Positions 33,148 to 42,194 of a stretch of DNA of 64,000 nt are shown one piece after another. A model generated the notes under the pieces. That model made no database searches. It was not told the DNA's origin and was given only the letters and a program-made list of their open reading frames with translations. Numbering within the stretch: the first letter of the stretch is position 1; each line of letters starts with the position of its first letter. Source of the stretch: UBA6168 sp965222975 (lineage in GTDB: Bacteria; Bacteroidota; Bacteroidia; Chitinophagales; Saprospiraceae); assembly GCA_965222975.1 (NCBI GenBank), contig CBDCVJ010000054.1:124001-188000 (forward strand). Direction: 5' to 3'. A program made the position numbers and the translations under genes.

Positions 33148-36100
33148 TCATTTGATTTTCACCTGTTCTAACATTGTCTTCCAATCAATCGGAGCCACCT
33201 CCTTTTTAAACTGATACAATCCATGTAAGTTGATATGTTGCCAAGCAATAGGCGATACCTTCTGGAGAATTTTGATTCCCTTTTCATTCCCTGTTTTGGT
33301 GTGCCGTTCCAATAGTTGTGAGAGCAAAAAAGTATTGTAAAAGATGATGGCATTACAAATCAAACGAGTGGCTTCACTCCAGATGAGCTGTTCTTGCTGC
33401 GAGTGTACTTGGAATTTTCCGTCATGGGCATAAGCGACATTTTTTCTCAGACGGTGATAGCCTTCGCCCCGGTTTAAAGCAGTTTGAATGTTTTGCCGAA
33501 AAGTGGCGGAGTGAATGTAATCCAACATAAAAATGGATTTGATAATGTCATTGTAATCCGTGAGGACAGCCTGTATTTGATTGACCCGGTGAAAAGAGGA
33601 GAGCTTTCTGACAATGGTACTTTGAGAAGTGGTTTTGAGAGCTAAAGAAGCCATGATTCTTTGAAAAGTATCCCAATGTTCAATAAACCGTTGCTCATTG
33701 ATTTGTCGGCATGGCTTGATGAGGTATTCATCGGGATAATGTTTTGGAGTATGGAATCCTACCAATTTTTTCACTTCCTTTTGAAATCTTCGATAGCGAG
33801 GGGCGAACTGGTAGCCAAAACAATCAAGGATGGCGAAATTGACCTTATTTGTTCCGTGTGAATCGGTGGAGTGAATGGAAGGCTGAATGGCGGTGGTATT
33901 ATTGTAAACCAAATCGAAAACATAATGACTTTCATGCTCATTTGACCCAATAACTTTAGCATTGACTGGGATGTGGTTCAGAACCATTGCGTTAAGCGAA
34001 ATCCCCTTTTCCAAGCCAAAATACTTGGGTGAATACCTGGCATTGACCGTATCAAACCGTGAAGTGAACTTCTGTCCGTCACTACTGGAATGGAGCGTAT
34101 TGGGTGCTATATTATAATGTGTAAACATGGGCAATTTAGCCGTTGCATCTACAATTATCCGGTTGGCTTGCTGTATAGTTTCGGCACGGATAAGGTTTTG
34201 AGTGGTGCGATTGAGATGATTATAGGAAATGTCCGAGCGAGCTGCCATATTGCCGATACCATGATTTGTACCCAATGCCAATAAGCAAGCTCGTAGTATA
34301 GTGGGGTCAGCCTTTTTGGTATTCCCTTTATGAAGGATATGTTGAAAGCTGTTCATAAAACCCGTCTGCCCGTCCACCCAGTGTAGCAAAGGAATGATGC
34401 CAACCACGGGAAGTTGTTTGTAAACTTGATGATTAACAGCTGGGTCTTTGGCATTATAAGTAAGCTGCCATTTGAAAGTTCCGTCCGCATTATTTTTGAT
34501 GGAAATGTCTTTGTTATCTCCTTTGGAAATTGCCTTGTTGACCAATTTGATTTTGGATTCCAACTCCTCTTTCAAATCGCTCAATCGCTGCCCGGGCGTT
34601 TGCAGTAATTTGGGCAAATCAATCCGGGCCAGGATTTGGTCTTTATTTTCCTGCCAGTATGCAAGTGGAATGAGGTCAGTCTCCAAACTTTGATTGCGAA
34701 AACTGTTTTTGATAAAAACGTGTCCTGCCAACAACTCCCGATTTAGTGCCTGATAAAGCATCAGCTCATATCTGGCAGCGATGAACCCGTCATCTTGCCA
34801 CAGATAGGATTGCAAATATTTTGGGATGAACGATTTTGGAAGTTTCTCTGCAGGCACACTTTTCAATGATTTTCCTTTTTGTAAAATTGCTTTGACGGCG
34901 GTAGTCGCCTCCATGACAGAAGATGAAACCGCTTCACTTTCAAAATCCAGGTGCAAAAACAAATGCCGCAGGTTATAACTGACCTGCTGCTTAATTTCCT
35001 CATAATGCTCCCATCTGACAGCTATTTCATCCACTCGGTTTTTATTGATAAAGTCCGCCAATAAAAGGATTTTCCCCTTATCCAACATATCCAAAACCAT
35101 CTTACGGACAATAAAGAATGGCGTGTTGCCATCAATTTCATCATTGATGAACAAAGCCAAAATTCGGGGGATTTTGCTCAACTGTGCATTGGCATCCAAG
35201 TGGTATTTGTAGAAATATTCTTTGACAATGCTCTTGGCTTGCGATTCATATTTTCTGACATAATACTTGAAGGCTTCCACCAATACATCATTGATTCTTT
35301 GGTAGCGATAATGTAGATAGCAAAGCAAAAAAACATACGCCATCCCATTTTTAAATTGTCGCAATTCTCCCACCGTGTAATGCTCAGCTAAGGAGGCGTA
35401 GTAGCGAATATTTTCATTGGAAACATCCAGTTTCTTAACCAGCAATTTTGCTGTTGGATAAAGTGGTTCGATAAATACTTTTCTTTTGGTTTCCTGCCTT
35501 AATGATTGTGGTTTGAAATTGGGAGATTCCCGACTCAACCATGTCAAGGTGTACCAATTTTCTGTTTTTCCGTTCACCAGCTTATCCAGATGAAGTTTAA
35601 AATCATCCTTCAATATTCGGTTAACTAAACCTTCCAATCGCTTGCGTTCCAAACTAATGGCTTTTCCAATAATGAAACGTTGCATAATGCTATAACCTGG
35701 CAGTACTACCTTCTTTTGTTCTGACCAATTCATTAAATCTCGAAAGATAAATACAGGATTAGCTGACAGTTTTGCCAGTCCGCAGGCTCTTTCAAATAAA
35801 GCCTTTCGAGTTGTTACATCGGCTGCCCGATAGTCCAGTAAATCTAAAATCACCCTCTGTTGCTGCAATCTTCGGGGTTTTGAGAGCGTGCCCTCCAAAG
35901 AGAGCAACTGCTCAGGAAAATAATTATCCTGTAAATAGGCAACGTCTAATTGAACTTCGCTCAAGTCAAATACAAAAAACTGTTGTTTACATTTGAAATA
36001 AGCCAATTGGAGAATGAAATATACTCTGGCTAAAAGTGTACGATAAGTCCGAACCAATTCCTGCTCAGGAAGGGTCAATTCCAGAAAGACCGTTCTTTGT

Positions 36101-36174
36101 TTAGCTGTCAATTTTGGCAGACCATAAATTTGGTCGGTTTCCTTTTGGGAAAGAATCCGCAACTGTGTTCCCAT
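33148..36174 (-). CDS. tnpA: Tn3-family transposase TnpA
   Basis: This 1008-residue protein has the usual length and order for Tn3 transposases: an N-terminal DNA-binding region (DUF4158-like, LTAKQRTVFLELT) and a C-terminal DDE_Tnp_Tn3 domain. The catalytic Asp residues lie in SSSDGQKF and HSTDSHGTNK and the Glu in LIWSEATRLICNAIIFYN. The frame is uninterrupted. It transposes the element by the replicative route, and the cointegrate would be resolved by the divergent recombinase. It reads away from the res region towards the left end, with its stop 34 bases inside the repeat. Confidence 0.93.
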   Translation of the reverse strand: MGTQLRILSQKETDQIYGLPKLTAKQRTVFLELTLPEQELVRTYRTLLARVYFILQLAYFKCKQQFFVFDLSEVQLDVAYLQDNYFPEQLLSLEGTLSKPRRLQQQRVILDLLDYRAADVTTRKALFERACGLAKLSANPVFIFRDLMNWSEQKKVVLPGYSIMQRFIIGKAISLERKRLEGLVNRILKDDFKLHLDKLVNGKTENWYTLTWLSRESPNFKPQSLRQETKRKVFIEPLYPTAKLLVKKLDVSNENIRYYASLAEHYTVGELRQFKNGMAYVFLLCYLHYRYQRINDVLVEAFKYYVRKYESQAKSIVKEYFYKYHLDANAQLSKIPRILALFINDEIDGNTPFFIVRKMVLDMLDKGKILLLADFINKNRVDEIAVRWEHYEEIKQQVSYNLRHLFLHLDFESEAVSSSVMEATTAVKAILQKGKSLKSVPAEKLPKSFIPKYLQSYLWQDDGFIAARYELMLYQALNRELLAGHVFIKNSFRNQSLETDLIPLAYWQENKDQILARIDLPKLLQTPGQRLSDLKEELESKIKLVNKAISKGDNKDISIKNNADGTFKWQLTYNAKDPAVNHQVYKQLPVVGIIPLLHWVDGQTGFMNSFQHILHKGNTKKADPTILRACLLALGTNHGIGNMAARSDISYNHLNRTTQNLIRAETIQQANRIIVDATAKLPMFTHYNIAPNTLHSSSDGQKFTSRFDTVNARYSPKYFGLEKGISLNAMVLNHIPVNAKVIGSNEHESHYVFDLVYNNTTAIQPSIHSTDSHGTNKVNFAILDCFGYQFAPRYRRFQKEVKKLVGFHTPKHYPDEYLIKPCRQINEQRFIEHWDTFQRIMASLALKTTSQSTIVRKLSSFHRVNQIQAVLTDYNDIIKSIFMLDYIHSATFRQNIQTALNRGEGYHRLRKNVAYAHDGKFQVHSQQEQLIWSEATRLICNAIIFYNTFLLSQLLERHTKTGNEKGIKILQKVSPIAWQHINLHGLYQFKKEVAPIDWKTMLEQVKIK

Positions 36175-36306
36175 AGTACCTGATTTTGAAAAGTCTTGAC
36201 GGACGTTTTGGCAATCAACAAAAATATAATTGAAATACCATTCAAGGCTTATAAAAAATGTATAATTATGTAGTGTTTTTAATATTAAGACTTAACCCTT
36301 GCTAAA
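36175..36306. other. Divergent intergenic region, probable res site of the Tn3 element
   Basis: The 132 bases between tnpA and tnpR are AT-rich and contain TTAAGACTTAA (36287-36297) and TATAATTATGTA-type stretches. By family rule the resolvase acts here and both promoters lie here. I cannot place the three subsites with confidence. Confidence 0.45.
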
Positions 36307-36954
36307 ATGAGTGATCAAAACGCCGTTTCTTCAGGTAAAACCATCGCCTATATCCGTGCCTCCACAGATAAGCAGGAAGTGGGCAACCAAAAACTGGAGA
36401 TTCTGGAATATGCCCGTAAGCATGGCCTGAAAGTGGATGACTTTATTGAAATCACTATATCCTCCCGCAAAACCTCCAAACAAAGAAGGATTGATGAGTT
36501 GATGGACAAACTCTCCGGTTCAGGCACTTTGATAGCGACCGAGCTGTCCCGCTTGGGCAGGAGTACCGCAGAGGTCATTGCGTTAATCAACCGACTGCTC
36601 CAACAAAATGTAAGGGTGGTCCTTACCAAACAGAAATTGGATATTACCTCCCATGATATGGCTTCCAAAATTGTTGTGACCCTATTTTCCCTGTTTGCCG
36701 AGTTGGAAAGGGATCTGGTAAGCCTGAGGACCAAAGAAGCTTTGGCTGCCAAAAAAGCCAAAGGCATCCAATTGGGAAAACCAAAGGGAACAATCCAGAA
36801 AAGTATGTACGATAAGGACTTGGATAAAATAAAAGAATGGTTGGAGTTGGGGTTGTCGGGTAAGAAAATATCGAAGAATCTTGGTTATGGCTCTTATATC
36901 TCCCTCAACACTTATCTGAACAAAAGGAAACTCAGAAAAACGGTAAAACCATAG
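36307..36954 (+). CDS. tnpR: Serine recombinase/resolvase TnpR
   Basis: This 215-residue protein has the resolvase catalytic domain (residues 11-150): IAYIRASTDKQE with the active serine in the YxRxS position, TELSRLGRST, and the long E helix after FAELERDLVSLRTKEAL. A C-terminal helix-turn-helix (WLELGLSGKKISKNLGYGS) would bind the res site. The conserved Arg residues of the active site are in place. It is divergent from tnpA, the common Tn3-family order. Confidence 0.9.
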   Translation: MSDQNAVSSGKTIAYIRASTDKQEVGNQKLEILEYARKHGLKVDDFIEITISSRKTSKQRRIDELMDKLSGSGTLIATELSRLGRSTAEVIALINRLLQQNVRVVLTKQKLDITSHDMASKIVVTLFSLFAELERDLVSLRTKEALAAKKAKGIQLGKPKGTIQKSMYDKDLDKIKEWLELGLSGKKISKNLGYGSYISLNTYLNKRKLRKTVKP

Positions 36955-36993
36955 CCCGTTGAAAGCTCATTTCATATAACGAAAAAATCCATG

Positions 36994-37038
36994 TTTTACC
37001 TTTTTGTCGCTATATTGATGGAAACCCAAGTTTATCCC
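36994..37038 (-). repeat. Right terminal inverted repeat of the Tn3 element
   Basis: On the minus strand it reads GGGATAAACTTGGGTTTCC and on to GACAAAAAGG. It overlaps the last Gly codon and the stop (37032-37034) of the PorT-like gene. It has one A more than the left end. Confidence 0.8.
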
Positions 37039-37754
37039 TCAAAGTGCAGTGATATGGTGAAGCCTCTTGATAATACTTTCTCAATCACCGTAGACTCCGG
37101 TAAGGCATCATCAAAAATGAGTATATTGTTTAAGCCGTGGGAAAATTTTAGCTCAGGAGAGAATATGAAATAAGGGAGGAAGAACTGGATGCCTGCCCCG
37201 ATTTCAAAAGCAAAATCGTTTTGGGCGATTTTTACCAAAGTTTCTGCATTTCTTGAACGGCTGTCACTTGCCACATCGAAAGCATATTTTACTCCTGCTA
37301 TTACAAACAAACGCATATCTCGATATGGGACCGATTTATATCTGGCATGGAAAGGCATTTCCACAAAAACCGATTCGATTCTTCTCGACGAACGGCCACC
37401 ACGCTCAGTAGTCCCATAATTGATATTGCGCTCTGCAAATGAAAGGGTAGGTAAAAAACGAATGTCAAAACTGTTCCCTATTTTGAGATTGGTGACAATG
37501 CCTAGGTTGAAACCAGGCCCTGTTACAGATTCTACTCTTGCAATACTGTCATTCAAGACGAATTCCCTTGATTGATAGATTTTAAAATCAGAAGAATTGT
37601 AGGCCAAAGTGATCCCAAAATAATAGGGCTTTTGATTGAAGTCGAGGAAATTGTAATTGCCCCTTGCCGTTTGGGCAGTAGAACTCAAAGCAAATAATGA
37701 GAATAATAGTAGAATAGAGAGGTTCGAAATTTTCTTTGAAATGAAAGTATACAT
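37032..37754 (-). CDS. porT: PorT-like outer-membrane protein (T9SS component)
   Basis: This 240-residue protein has a signal peptide (to STAQ, about 28) and an eight-stranded-barrel pattern (PYYFGITLAYNSSDF, PGFNLGIVTNLKIG, FDIRFLPTLSFAERNI, RLFVIAGVKYAFDVAS, FSPELKFSHGL) as in PorT of the type IX secretion and gliding system. It is 9 bases downstream of ubiE, a gene pair found widely in Bacteroidota. The secreted proteins of this window with T9SS tails need this system. Its stop codon lies in the Tn3 right end, so the last residue may be altered. Confidence 0.82.
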   Translation of the reverse strand: MYTFISKKISNLSILLLFSLFALSSTAQTARGNYNFLDFNQKPYYFGITLAYNSSDFKIYQSREFVLNDSIARVESVTGPGFNLGIVTNLKIGNSFDIRFLPTLSFAERNINYGTTERGGRSSRRIESVFVEMPFHARYKSVPYRDMRLFVIAGVKYAFDVASDSRSRNAETLVKIAQNDFAFEIGAGIQFFLPYFIFSPELKFSHGLNNILIFDDALPESTVIEKVLSRGFTISLHFEG

Positions 37755-37763
37755 CTTGAGTTT

Positions 37764-38495
37764 TTATTTTGTTGCTCGATAAATGGAACAAACACCGAGC
37801 GTCAAAGGCTTATAAGAAGCGGATTGATAACCATTGTTTTCCAATACTTTTATAAAATCGAGTCCATCAGGAAATGCTTGAACAGATTCATAAAGGTAAC
37901 TGTAAGCTTTTGGATCTTTGGAGGTGATTCGCCCAATGAATGGCAGCATGTTTCTAAAATAAAAATTATATAATTGCTTAAAAGGAAATAGGGTGGGGCG
38001 TGAAAATTCAAGAACGACAACCATCCCTCCGGGTTTCATTACCCTGTTCATTTCCTTTAAGCCTTTTTGAAGATTTTCAAAATTTCTGACGCCAAAAGCA
38101 ACGGTCACGGCGTCGAAGGTATTGTCTGCAAAAGGCAAATTTTCACTATCGCCGAGCATCAGTTCAATTTTGCCTGCCAGCCTTTTGTTAGTTATTTTTT
38201 TCCTGCCAACTTCCAACATTTCATTTGAAATATCAATGCCAACTACTTTATCAGGGGCGAGCTGTTTATTGGCCTCTATTGCCAGGTCACCAGTTCCCGT
38301 TGCGACATCTAAAATCATTTTTGGCCGTAATGGCTGCAACTCTTTAATGGCTTTTTTACGCCAGCTAATATCAATTCCAAGTGAAAGAAAATGATTAAGG
38401 AAATCGTACCAAGGGGCGATGTTGTCAAACATTTTTGACACTTGGCTCTTTTTGCTCCCTTCGTTAGTATAAGGCTTAACTTGTTCTTTTTGCAT
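37764..38495 (-). CDS. ubiE: Demethylmenaquinone/ubiquinone methyltransferase UbiE
   Basis: This 243-residue class I SAM methyltransferase has VSKMFDNIAPWYDFLNHFLS at the start, motif I DVATGTGDLA, the UbiE signature VTVAFGVRNF and the C-terminal YLYESVQAFPDG. It makes the last methylation step of menaquinone synthesis (the quinone of Bacteroidota) in the cytoplasm. A TACTTTTG -7 element lies on the minus strand at 38513-38520, 18 bases before the ATG. It leads an operon with the PorT-like gene. Confidence 0.93.
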   Translation of the reverse strand: MQKEQVKPYTNEGSKKSQVSKMFDNIAPWYDFLNHFLSLGIDISWRKKAIKELQPLRPKMILDVATGTGDLAIEANKQLAPDKVVGIDISNEMLEVGRKKITNKRLAGKIELMLGDSENLPFADNTFDAVTVAFGVRNFENLQKGLKEMNRVMKPGGMVVVLEFSRPTLFPFKQLYNFYFRNMLPFIGRITSKDPKAYSYLYESVQAFPDGLDFIKVLENNGYQSASYKPLTLGVCSIYRATK

Positions 38496-38659
38496 GATAT
38501 TGTAAAAGTTTGCAAAAGTAACAAAAGGGGAGTGGATGGGTTTTCAAGTAATGTAATTTGTAGCCACACTATCAAAAAGGCTTAATCAGAAATGTTCAGT
38601 TCATGAACCAACAGATATTCTATTGCTTGAGAGGGGTATTAGATTCAGAGTGTAGGAAA

Positions 38660-40246
38660 TTATTTTAAGAACAATTCAAACTCTACCCTCCGATTTTTCG
38701 ATCTTCCTTCACTGGTTTCATTTTCTGCAACAGGTTTTGTTTCGCCATAGCCCTGCGGGTTCAACCTAGAGGGATCTACCCCAGAATTCACCAGATATTG
38801 GAAACAAACCGTGGCTCGTTGTTCCGAAAGCCATTGATTGAATGCAGTTTCTCCATTACTATCTGTATGACCTTTGATAAGGAGTTGATATCCGGGATGC
38901 TTAGTGAGAACGTACACGATGAAGTCAAGCGTTATTTGGTTTTCTTCTTTTATGTGGTAATTTCCCGATTCAATAAGGAGGCTGTTGAGCTCAAATCTAA
39001 TTGAGGGCAATGAAAGCTTTAAAATGTTTGAATCAATGGCTGGAGTGTCAGGGGAGCCTGCATGAGATAACATGCTAGGTGTCCGAGGGGAGTAATCTTT
39101 GGCATCTGTCAGCCTGTCACCGTCTGAATCAGGGCAGCCCTTCAGTGCGGCAGGTCCTGCAACTTTCGGGCAATCATCCTCCCGGTCAATTATACCATCG
39201 TCATCCGAATCAGCAGGCGGGCAACCGAGGTCATATGCAAAGCCTGCTACTTCTGGGCAATGATCCAATTTATCTGTAATTCCGTCTCCGTCCTGGTCGG
39301 GGCATCCGCTCATAGACTTAAGTCCTGGTGAATTTGGGCATTTATCCATACTATCCGGCACACCATCGTTATCCGCATCCGGACAACCGGACAAGTTGGA
39401 ATTGCCGATGACATTGGGGCACCTATCAAGTTGGTCTGGAATTCCATCTCCATCTGAGTCTGGACAACCTTCTAAGCGAGCCAATCCAGGCACAGTAGGG
39501 CATGCATCTGAGTAGTCAGCGATGCCATCTTTGTCACTATCCTCCATGCCAAATCGGAAAGCCAAAGTTGCGCCCCCAAAGGCATAACCATCATTATTAT
39601 TGGGATTGCCGGATTTGCTCACGCCATCAAGGTAATCTGAGAAAACAGGCCGGAACCCCAATTCCAAGCCCATGCTAAATTGTTGGCTAAGGTCAATTTG
39701 CAGACCAATCCCAAAAGGGACGGCAATATGGGCTGAGGACGGATCAGTATTTTGGTCTTCTGATATGGAGGGCTTCAGAAGAGGAGGATGGTCCTGTCCA
39801 AAATTAGGATTTGGGTTGCTCCACGCCACTCCGATTCCGGCAAAAATGTAAGGCGAATTGATTCTTTTTAGAAACTTGCCATTTTCGTCAAACCTTTCCT
39901 GCCCCATAAAATCCCACTCTCCAAGTATAGAAATCTCGGTCAGGGAATTGGCAAAGCTAAATCCCCTGTCACGAAGCTCATACCGGGAGCCACCATTCCA
40001 ATCACTACCTGAAATTTTGCCCACTAAAATTTGTCCGCGCAAAGCCAGATTAGGGGAAAAGCGGTACCGCAACAGGCCACCAATTGCTGGATTGATTTCT
40101 TTGAAATTATGCACAATGTCGTCGTGATTAATGAGATCTCCCCGGTAAGCAGAAAAGCCGAGGAACAAACCCCCTTCTAATTGACTTTGGGCGGAAGCAG
40201 CTACAAAGCAGCAACTAAAAACGAGGATTAAAAAAGCATTTTTCAT
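38660..40246 (-). CDS. Outer-membrane OmpA-family protein with thrombospondin-3 repeats
   Basis: This 528-residue protein has a signal peptide (to ASAQ, about 19), an N-terminal barrel of about 210 residues (DUF6089-like, QLEGGLFLGFSAYRGDL), a series of Asp-rich calcium-binding thrombospondin-3 repeats (about 235-390, unit DSDGDGIPDQLDRCPN) and an OmpA C-terminal domain (about 410-525, GHTDSNG...NRRVEFEL) that binds peptidoglycan. It ties the outer membrane to the cell wall. It stands alone on the minus strand upstream of ubiE with 164 bases between. Confidence 0.9.
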   Translation of the reverse strand: MKNAFLILVFSCCFVAASAQSQLEGGLFLGFSAYRGDLINHDDIVHNFKEINPAIGGLLRYRFSPNLALRGQILVGKISGSDWNGGSRYELRDRGFSFANSLTEISILGEWDFMGQERFDENGKFLKRINSPYIFAGIGVAWSNPNPNFGQDHPPLLKPSISEDQNTDPSSAHIAVPFGIGLQIDLSQQFSMGLELGFRPVFSDYLDGVSKSGNPNNNDGYAFGGATLAFRFGMEDSDKDGIADYSDACPTVPGLARLEGCPDSDGDGIPDQLDRCPNVIGNSNLSGCPDADNDGVPDSMDKCPNSPGLKSMSGCPDQDGDGITDKLDHCPEVAGFAYDLGCPPADSDDDGIIDREDDCPKVAGPAALKGCPDSDGDRLTDAKDYSPRTPSMLSHAGSPDTPAIDSNILKLSLPSIRFELNSLLIESGNYHIKEENQITLDFIVYVLTKHPGYQLLIKGHTDSNGETAFNQWLSEQRATVCFQYLVNSGVDPSRLNPQGYGETKPVAENETSEGRSKNRRVEFELFLK

Positions 40247-40894
40247 GTTTTTGTATTTAAAGAAAATATGGGCATTGTTTAACAGAAGCTACTCAAAAAT
40301 GATGAAGTTATAAATTCGTTAAGCCCTGAAAATCAAAAAGTTAATGACTTCCTAAATTCGAATTCCTTAATCCCTAGTAAGATTAACAATTGTCATAAAC
40401 CAGTTGATGGGTCAAGGCTTTCCAGGCGTGAACGGAGAATTAAAACGGGATAGATATTACTTATTAAATTCGAAGAAATATTTATTTAACTAAATATAAA
40501 GCGGCAATGTTATTAAAAATATTCGTTGTAACAAATATAAATGTTAGTCAAATTTCAATTGGAAGAGATAAGTGGCAAATTATGCAGGTTAAGGTAAAAA
40601 AAGAAGGGTACATAAGTACCCTTACCAATTAGCGTAATTTGTGTTTACATGCTATAGGTGCCTGGGAGGCTGAATTCAAAATTGTATTATTTGTTCGTTA
40701 TCAGACTTGTTCGGGCTTGAAAATGAAAGCTTTACGTCGTCCCGTTAGAGCCTGTCCCGAATTCACTTCGGGGAACGCAACATCGGTAACAAGAATGCCG
40801 ATGCCCAAATCATCCATGATTATTTATTGACAGGGAACATAAAAGCGGGGCAAAATTAGGGAACTGGTTTTCGTGAAAAATATACACATGTATA
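40247..40894. other. Long intergenic space (648 bases)
   Basis: AT-rich; I find no supported gene. A perfect 8-bp hairpin AAGGGTAC-ATAA-GTACCCTT lies at 40604-40623. A 39-codon minus-strand frame near 40713-40830 (MDDLGIGILVTD...) has no recognisable relative and is GC-richer than its surroundings; it may be a fragment of a lost gene. Confidence 0.5.
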
Positions 40895-41482
40895 TTATCC
40901 TGCCTCTTTCTTGCGCTTGATGATTCTTGAAAGTGAATTTGCAGTCATGCCGAGGTAATTGGCGATATGTTTATTAAAAGCAGTTTGAAATAGGATAGGT
41001 TTTCGGTCAAGTAGGGCCTCATATCTTTCTTCCGGTGTCATGCCAGCCAGCATTTCAACCCGGAAAACCAAAGTCTGGACGTTTTCTGTGAGACCTGCTA
41101 TATATACTCTTGCAAAATTAGAAGTAGAAAATACAAGCCTTTCAAATTCCGTAACATTAAATATCAGGACATCTGTTTCCCGAACGGCTTCAAAGGTATA
41201 TTTCGTCGGAACTCCTTCAAAAAGACTATCAGGAGCTGCTATAAAAGCCAGTTCTGGTTTTAGGAAAATATTTTTTTCTACCCCATCTTTATCAATGAAA
41301 TAGCCTCTTATAGTTCCTTTCAAAATAAATAATAGAATAGGTGCAAGCTGCCCTTGACTGATAATGACTTCCTTGTTTCCCAATTTTTTATATTTCCCGA
41401 TTTTTAGCAATTCATTTACTTCCTTTTGATTTAAAAAGGGAAACGCGTTGCATAATACATCTGTTTGAACTCGTTCAGTCAT
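40895..41482 (-). CDS. Crp/Fnr-family transcription regulator
   Basis: This 195-residue protein has a cyclic-nucleotide-binding-type beta barrel (about 25-115: VIISQGQLAPILLFILKGTIRGYF) and a C-terminal part where a helix-turn-helix is seen (NKHIANYLGMTANSLSRIIKRK). No Cys ligands for an Fe-S cluster are present, so it is not a classical Fnr. It is alone on the minus strand; its target genes cannot be told. The 260 bases upstream hold no gene and lead to an insertion sequence. Confidence 0.88.
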   Translation of the reverse strand: MTERVQTDVLCNAFPFLNQKEVNELLKIGKYKKLGNKEVIISQGQLAPILLFILKGTIRGYFIDKDGVEKNIFLKPELAFIAAPDSLFEGVPTKYTFEAVRETDVLIFNVTEFERLVFSTSNFARVYIAGLTENVQTLVFRVEMLAGMTPEERYEALLDRKPILFQTAFNKHIANYLGMTANSLSRIIKRKKEAG

Positions 41483-41798
41483 CGTGATAGAAATTGGGAG
41501 TCGTTAATCATACAGCGCATTTATGTTTAATGGAGATGAAAAGCGCTGACAGCTAAAACTAAAAAATCAACCCTTATACAAGAGAATTTTTTTATCCAGT
41601 AAAGTAAGACAAAATCTGTATAATCACGACTATCAGAGCTGACACAATCACATTCCATTTATACACAAGCGGGGAGCGAATGATGGAAGGTGAGTGAGTA
41701 AATCAATTATCTACTTAACATAACATAAATTATACTTAAAAATGAATCGTCCTGAAATAGGTTGACACCCATCCCGTAAACAACTGAAAAACAGGACA

Positions 41799-42194
41799 AT
41801 GCAACACCCTAGTAGATTTTACAAAAACCGAAGGATCGGCACGCCTGTCCGCAAGCAGGCCGTCCAGTTCCTGCTCAGCGGCATCAAGACCGAAAAACGG
41901 ATACACCAAGAATATGGCACAGACCGTATATTGCTGTTGAAATGGCGCCGTTGGTACTGGCTCCATTTCGAGCAGCCGTATCTTTCACCATCAAAAACAG
42001 TACAGATGAGAACCAAGCAACAAGCCCTGCGTGAGCGCATCAGGGCGCTCGAAAAAGAGAAAAAAGAACTTGAGAAAGCCCTTGACTGGGAACGCATCAA
42101 GAGCCAAACGTTCGAGACGATGATCCGCATCGCCGAGGACGAGCTCGAACTGCCGATCAGAAAAAAGCCTGGTGCCAAACAGTCCGGGAAATGA
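41799..42194 (+). CDS. IS3-family transposase OrfA (second IS)
   Basis: This 131-residue protein has a helix-turn-helix (TPVRKQAVQFLLSGIKTEKR, EYGTDRILLLKWRRWY), and a coiled coil (LRERIRALEKEKKELEKAL) as in IS3 OrfA. It ends four bases into orfB (ATGA overlap). A slip site lies at 42161-42167. It is not closely similar to the OrfA at 29.5 kb, so the two elements belong to different subgroups. Confidence 0.85.
   Translation: MQHPSRFYKNRRIGTPVRKQAVQFLLSGIKTEKRIHQEYGTDRILLLKWRRWYWLHFEQPYLSPSKTVQMRTKQQALRERIRALEKEKKELEKALDWERIKSQTFETMIRIAEDELELPIRKKPGAKQSGK
42161..42167 (+). other. Programmed -1 frameshift site A_AAA_AAG
   Basis: In the orfA frame the codons read AGA AAA AAG; this is the canonical slippery heptamer of IS3-type elements. 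The -1 frame stays open (KKAWCQTVREMRMK) into orfB. Confidence 0.75.

Larger units (their letters stand above)
33072..37038. mobile_element. Tn3-family transposon carrying only tnpA and tnpR
   Basis: About 3.97 kb. The ends share a long inverted repeat: 33081-33114 (from TGGGTTTCCATCAATATAGC) and the reverse complement of 36994-37028, identical except one extra A. If the ends are taken at GGGG (33072) and GGGA (37038), the repeats are 38 and 40 bases long, the size normal for this family. tnpA is on the minus strand and tnpR divergent on the plus strand, with a resolution site expected between. No 5-bp target duplication is visible. No passenger genes are present. Both neighbouring genes end inside the repeats. 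Confidence 0.85.

Noticed and set aside
37764..38495. Ubiquinone as the product of the UbiE enzyme
   Set aside because: The enzyme family serves both quinones; Bacteroidota use menaquinone, so that role is preferred.
40639..40830. Reading frame of 63 codons in the 648-base gap
   Set aside because: No start context, no recognisable similarity, and composition like the non-coding surroundings; kept only as part of the intergenic note.
40895..41482. Oxygen-sensing Fnr with Fe-S cluster
   Set aside because: The expected Cys ligands are not present.
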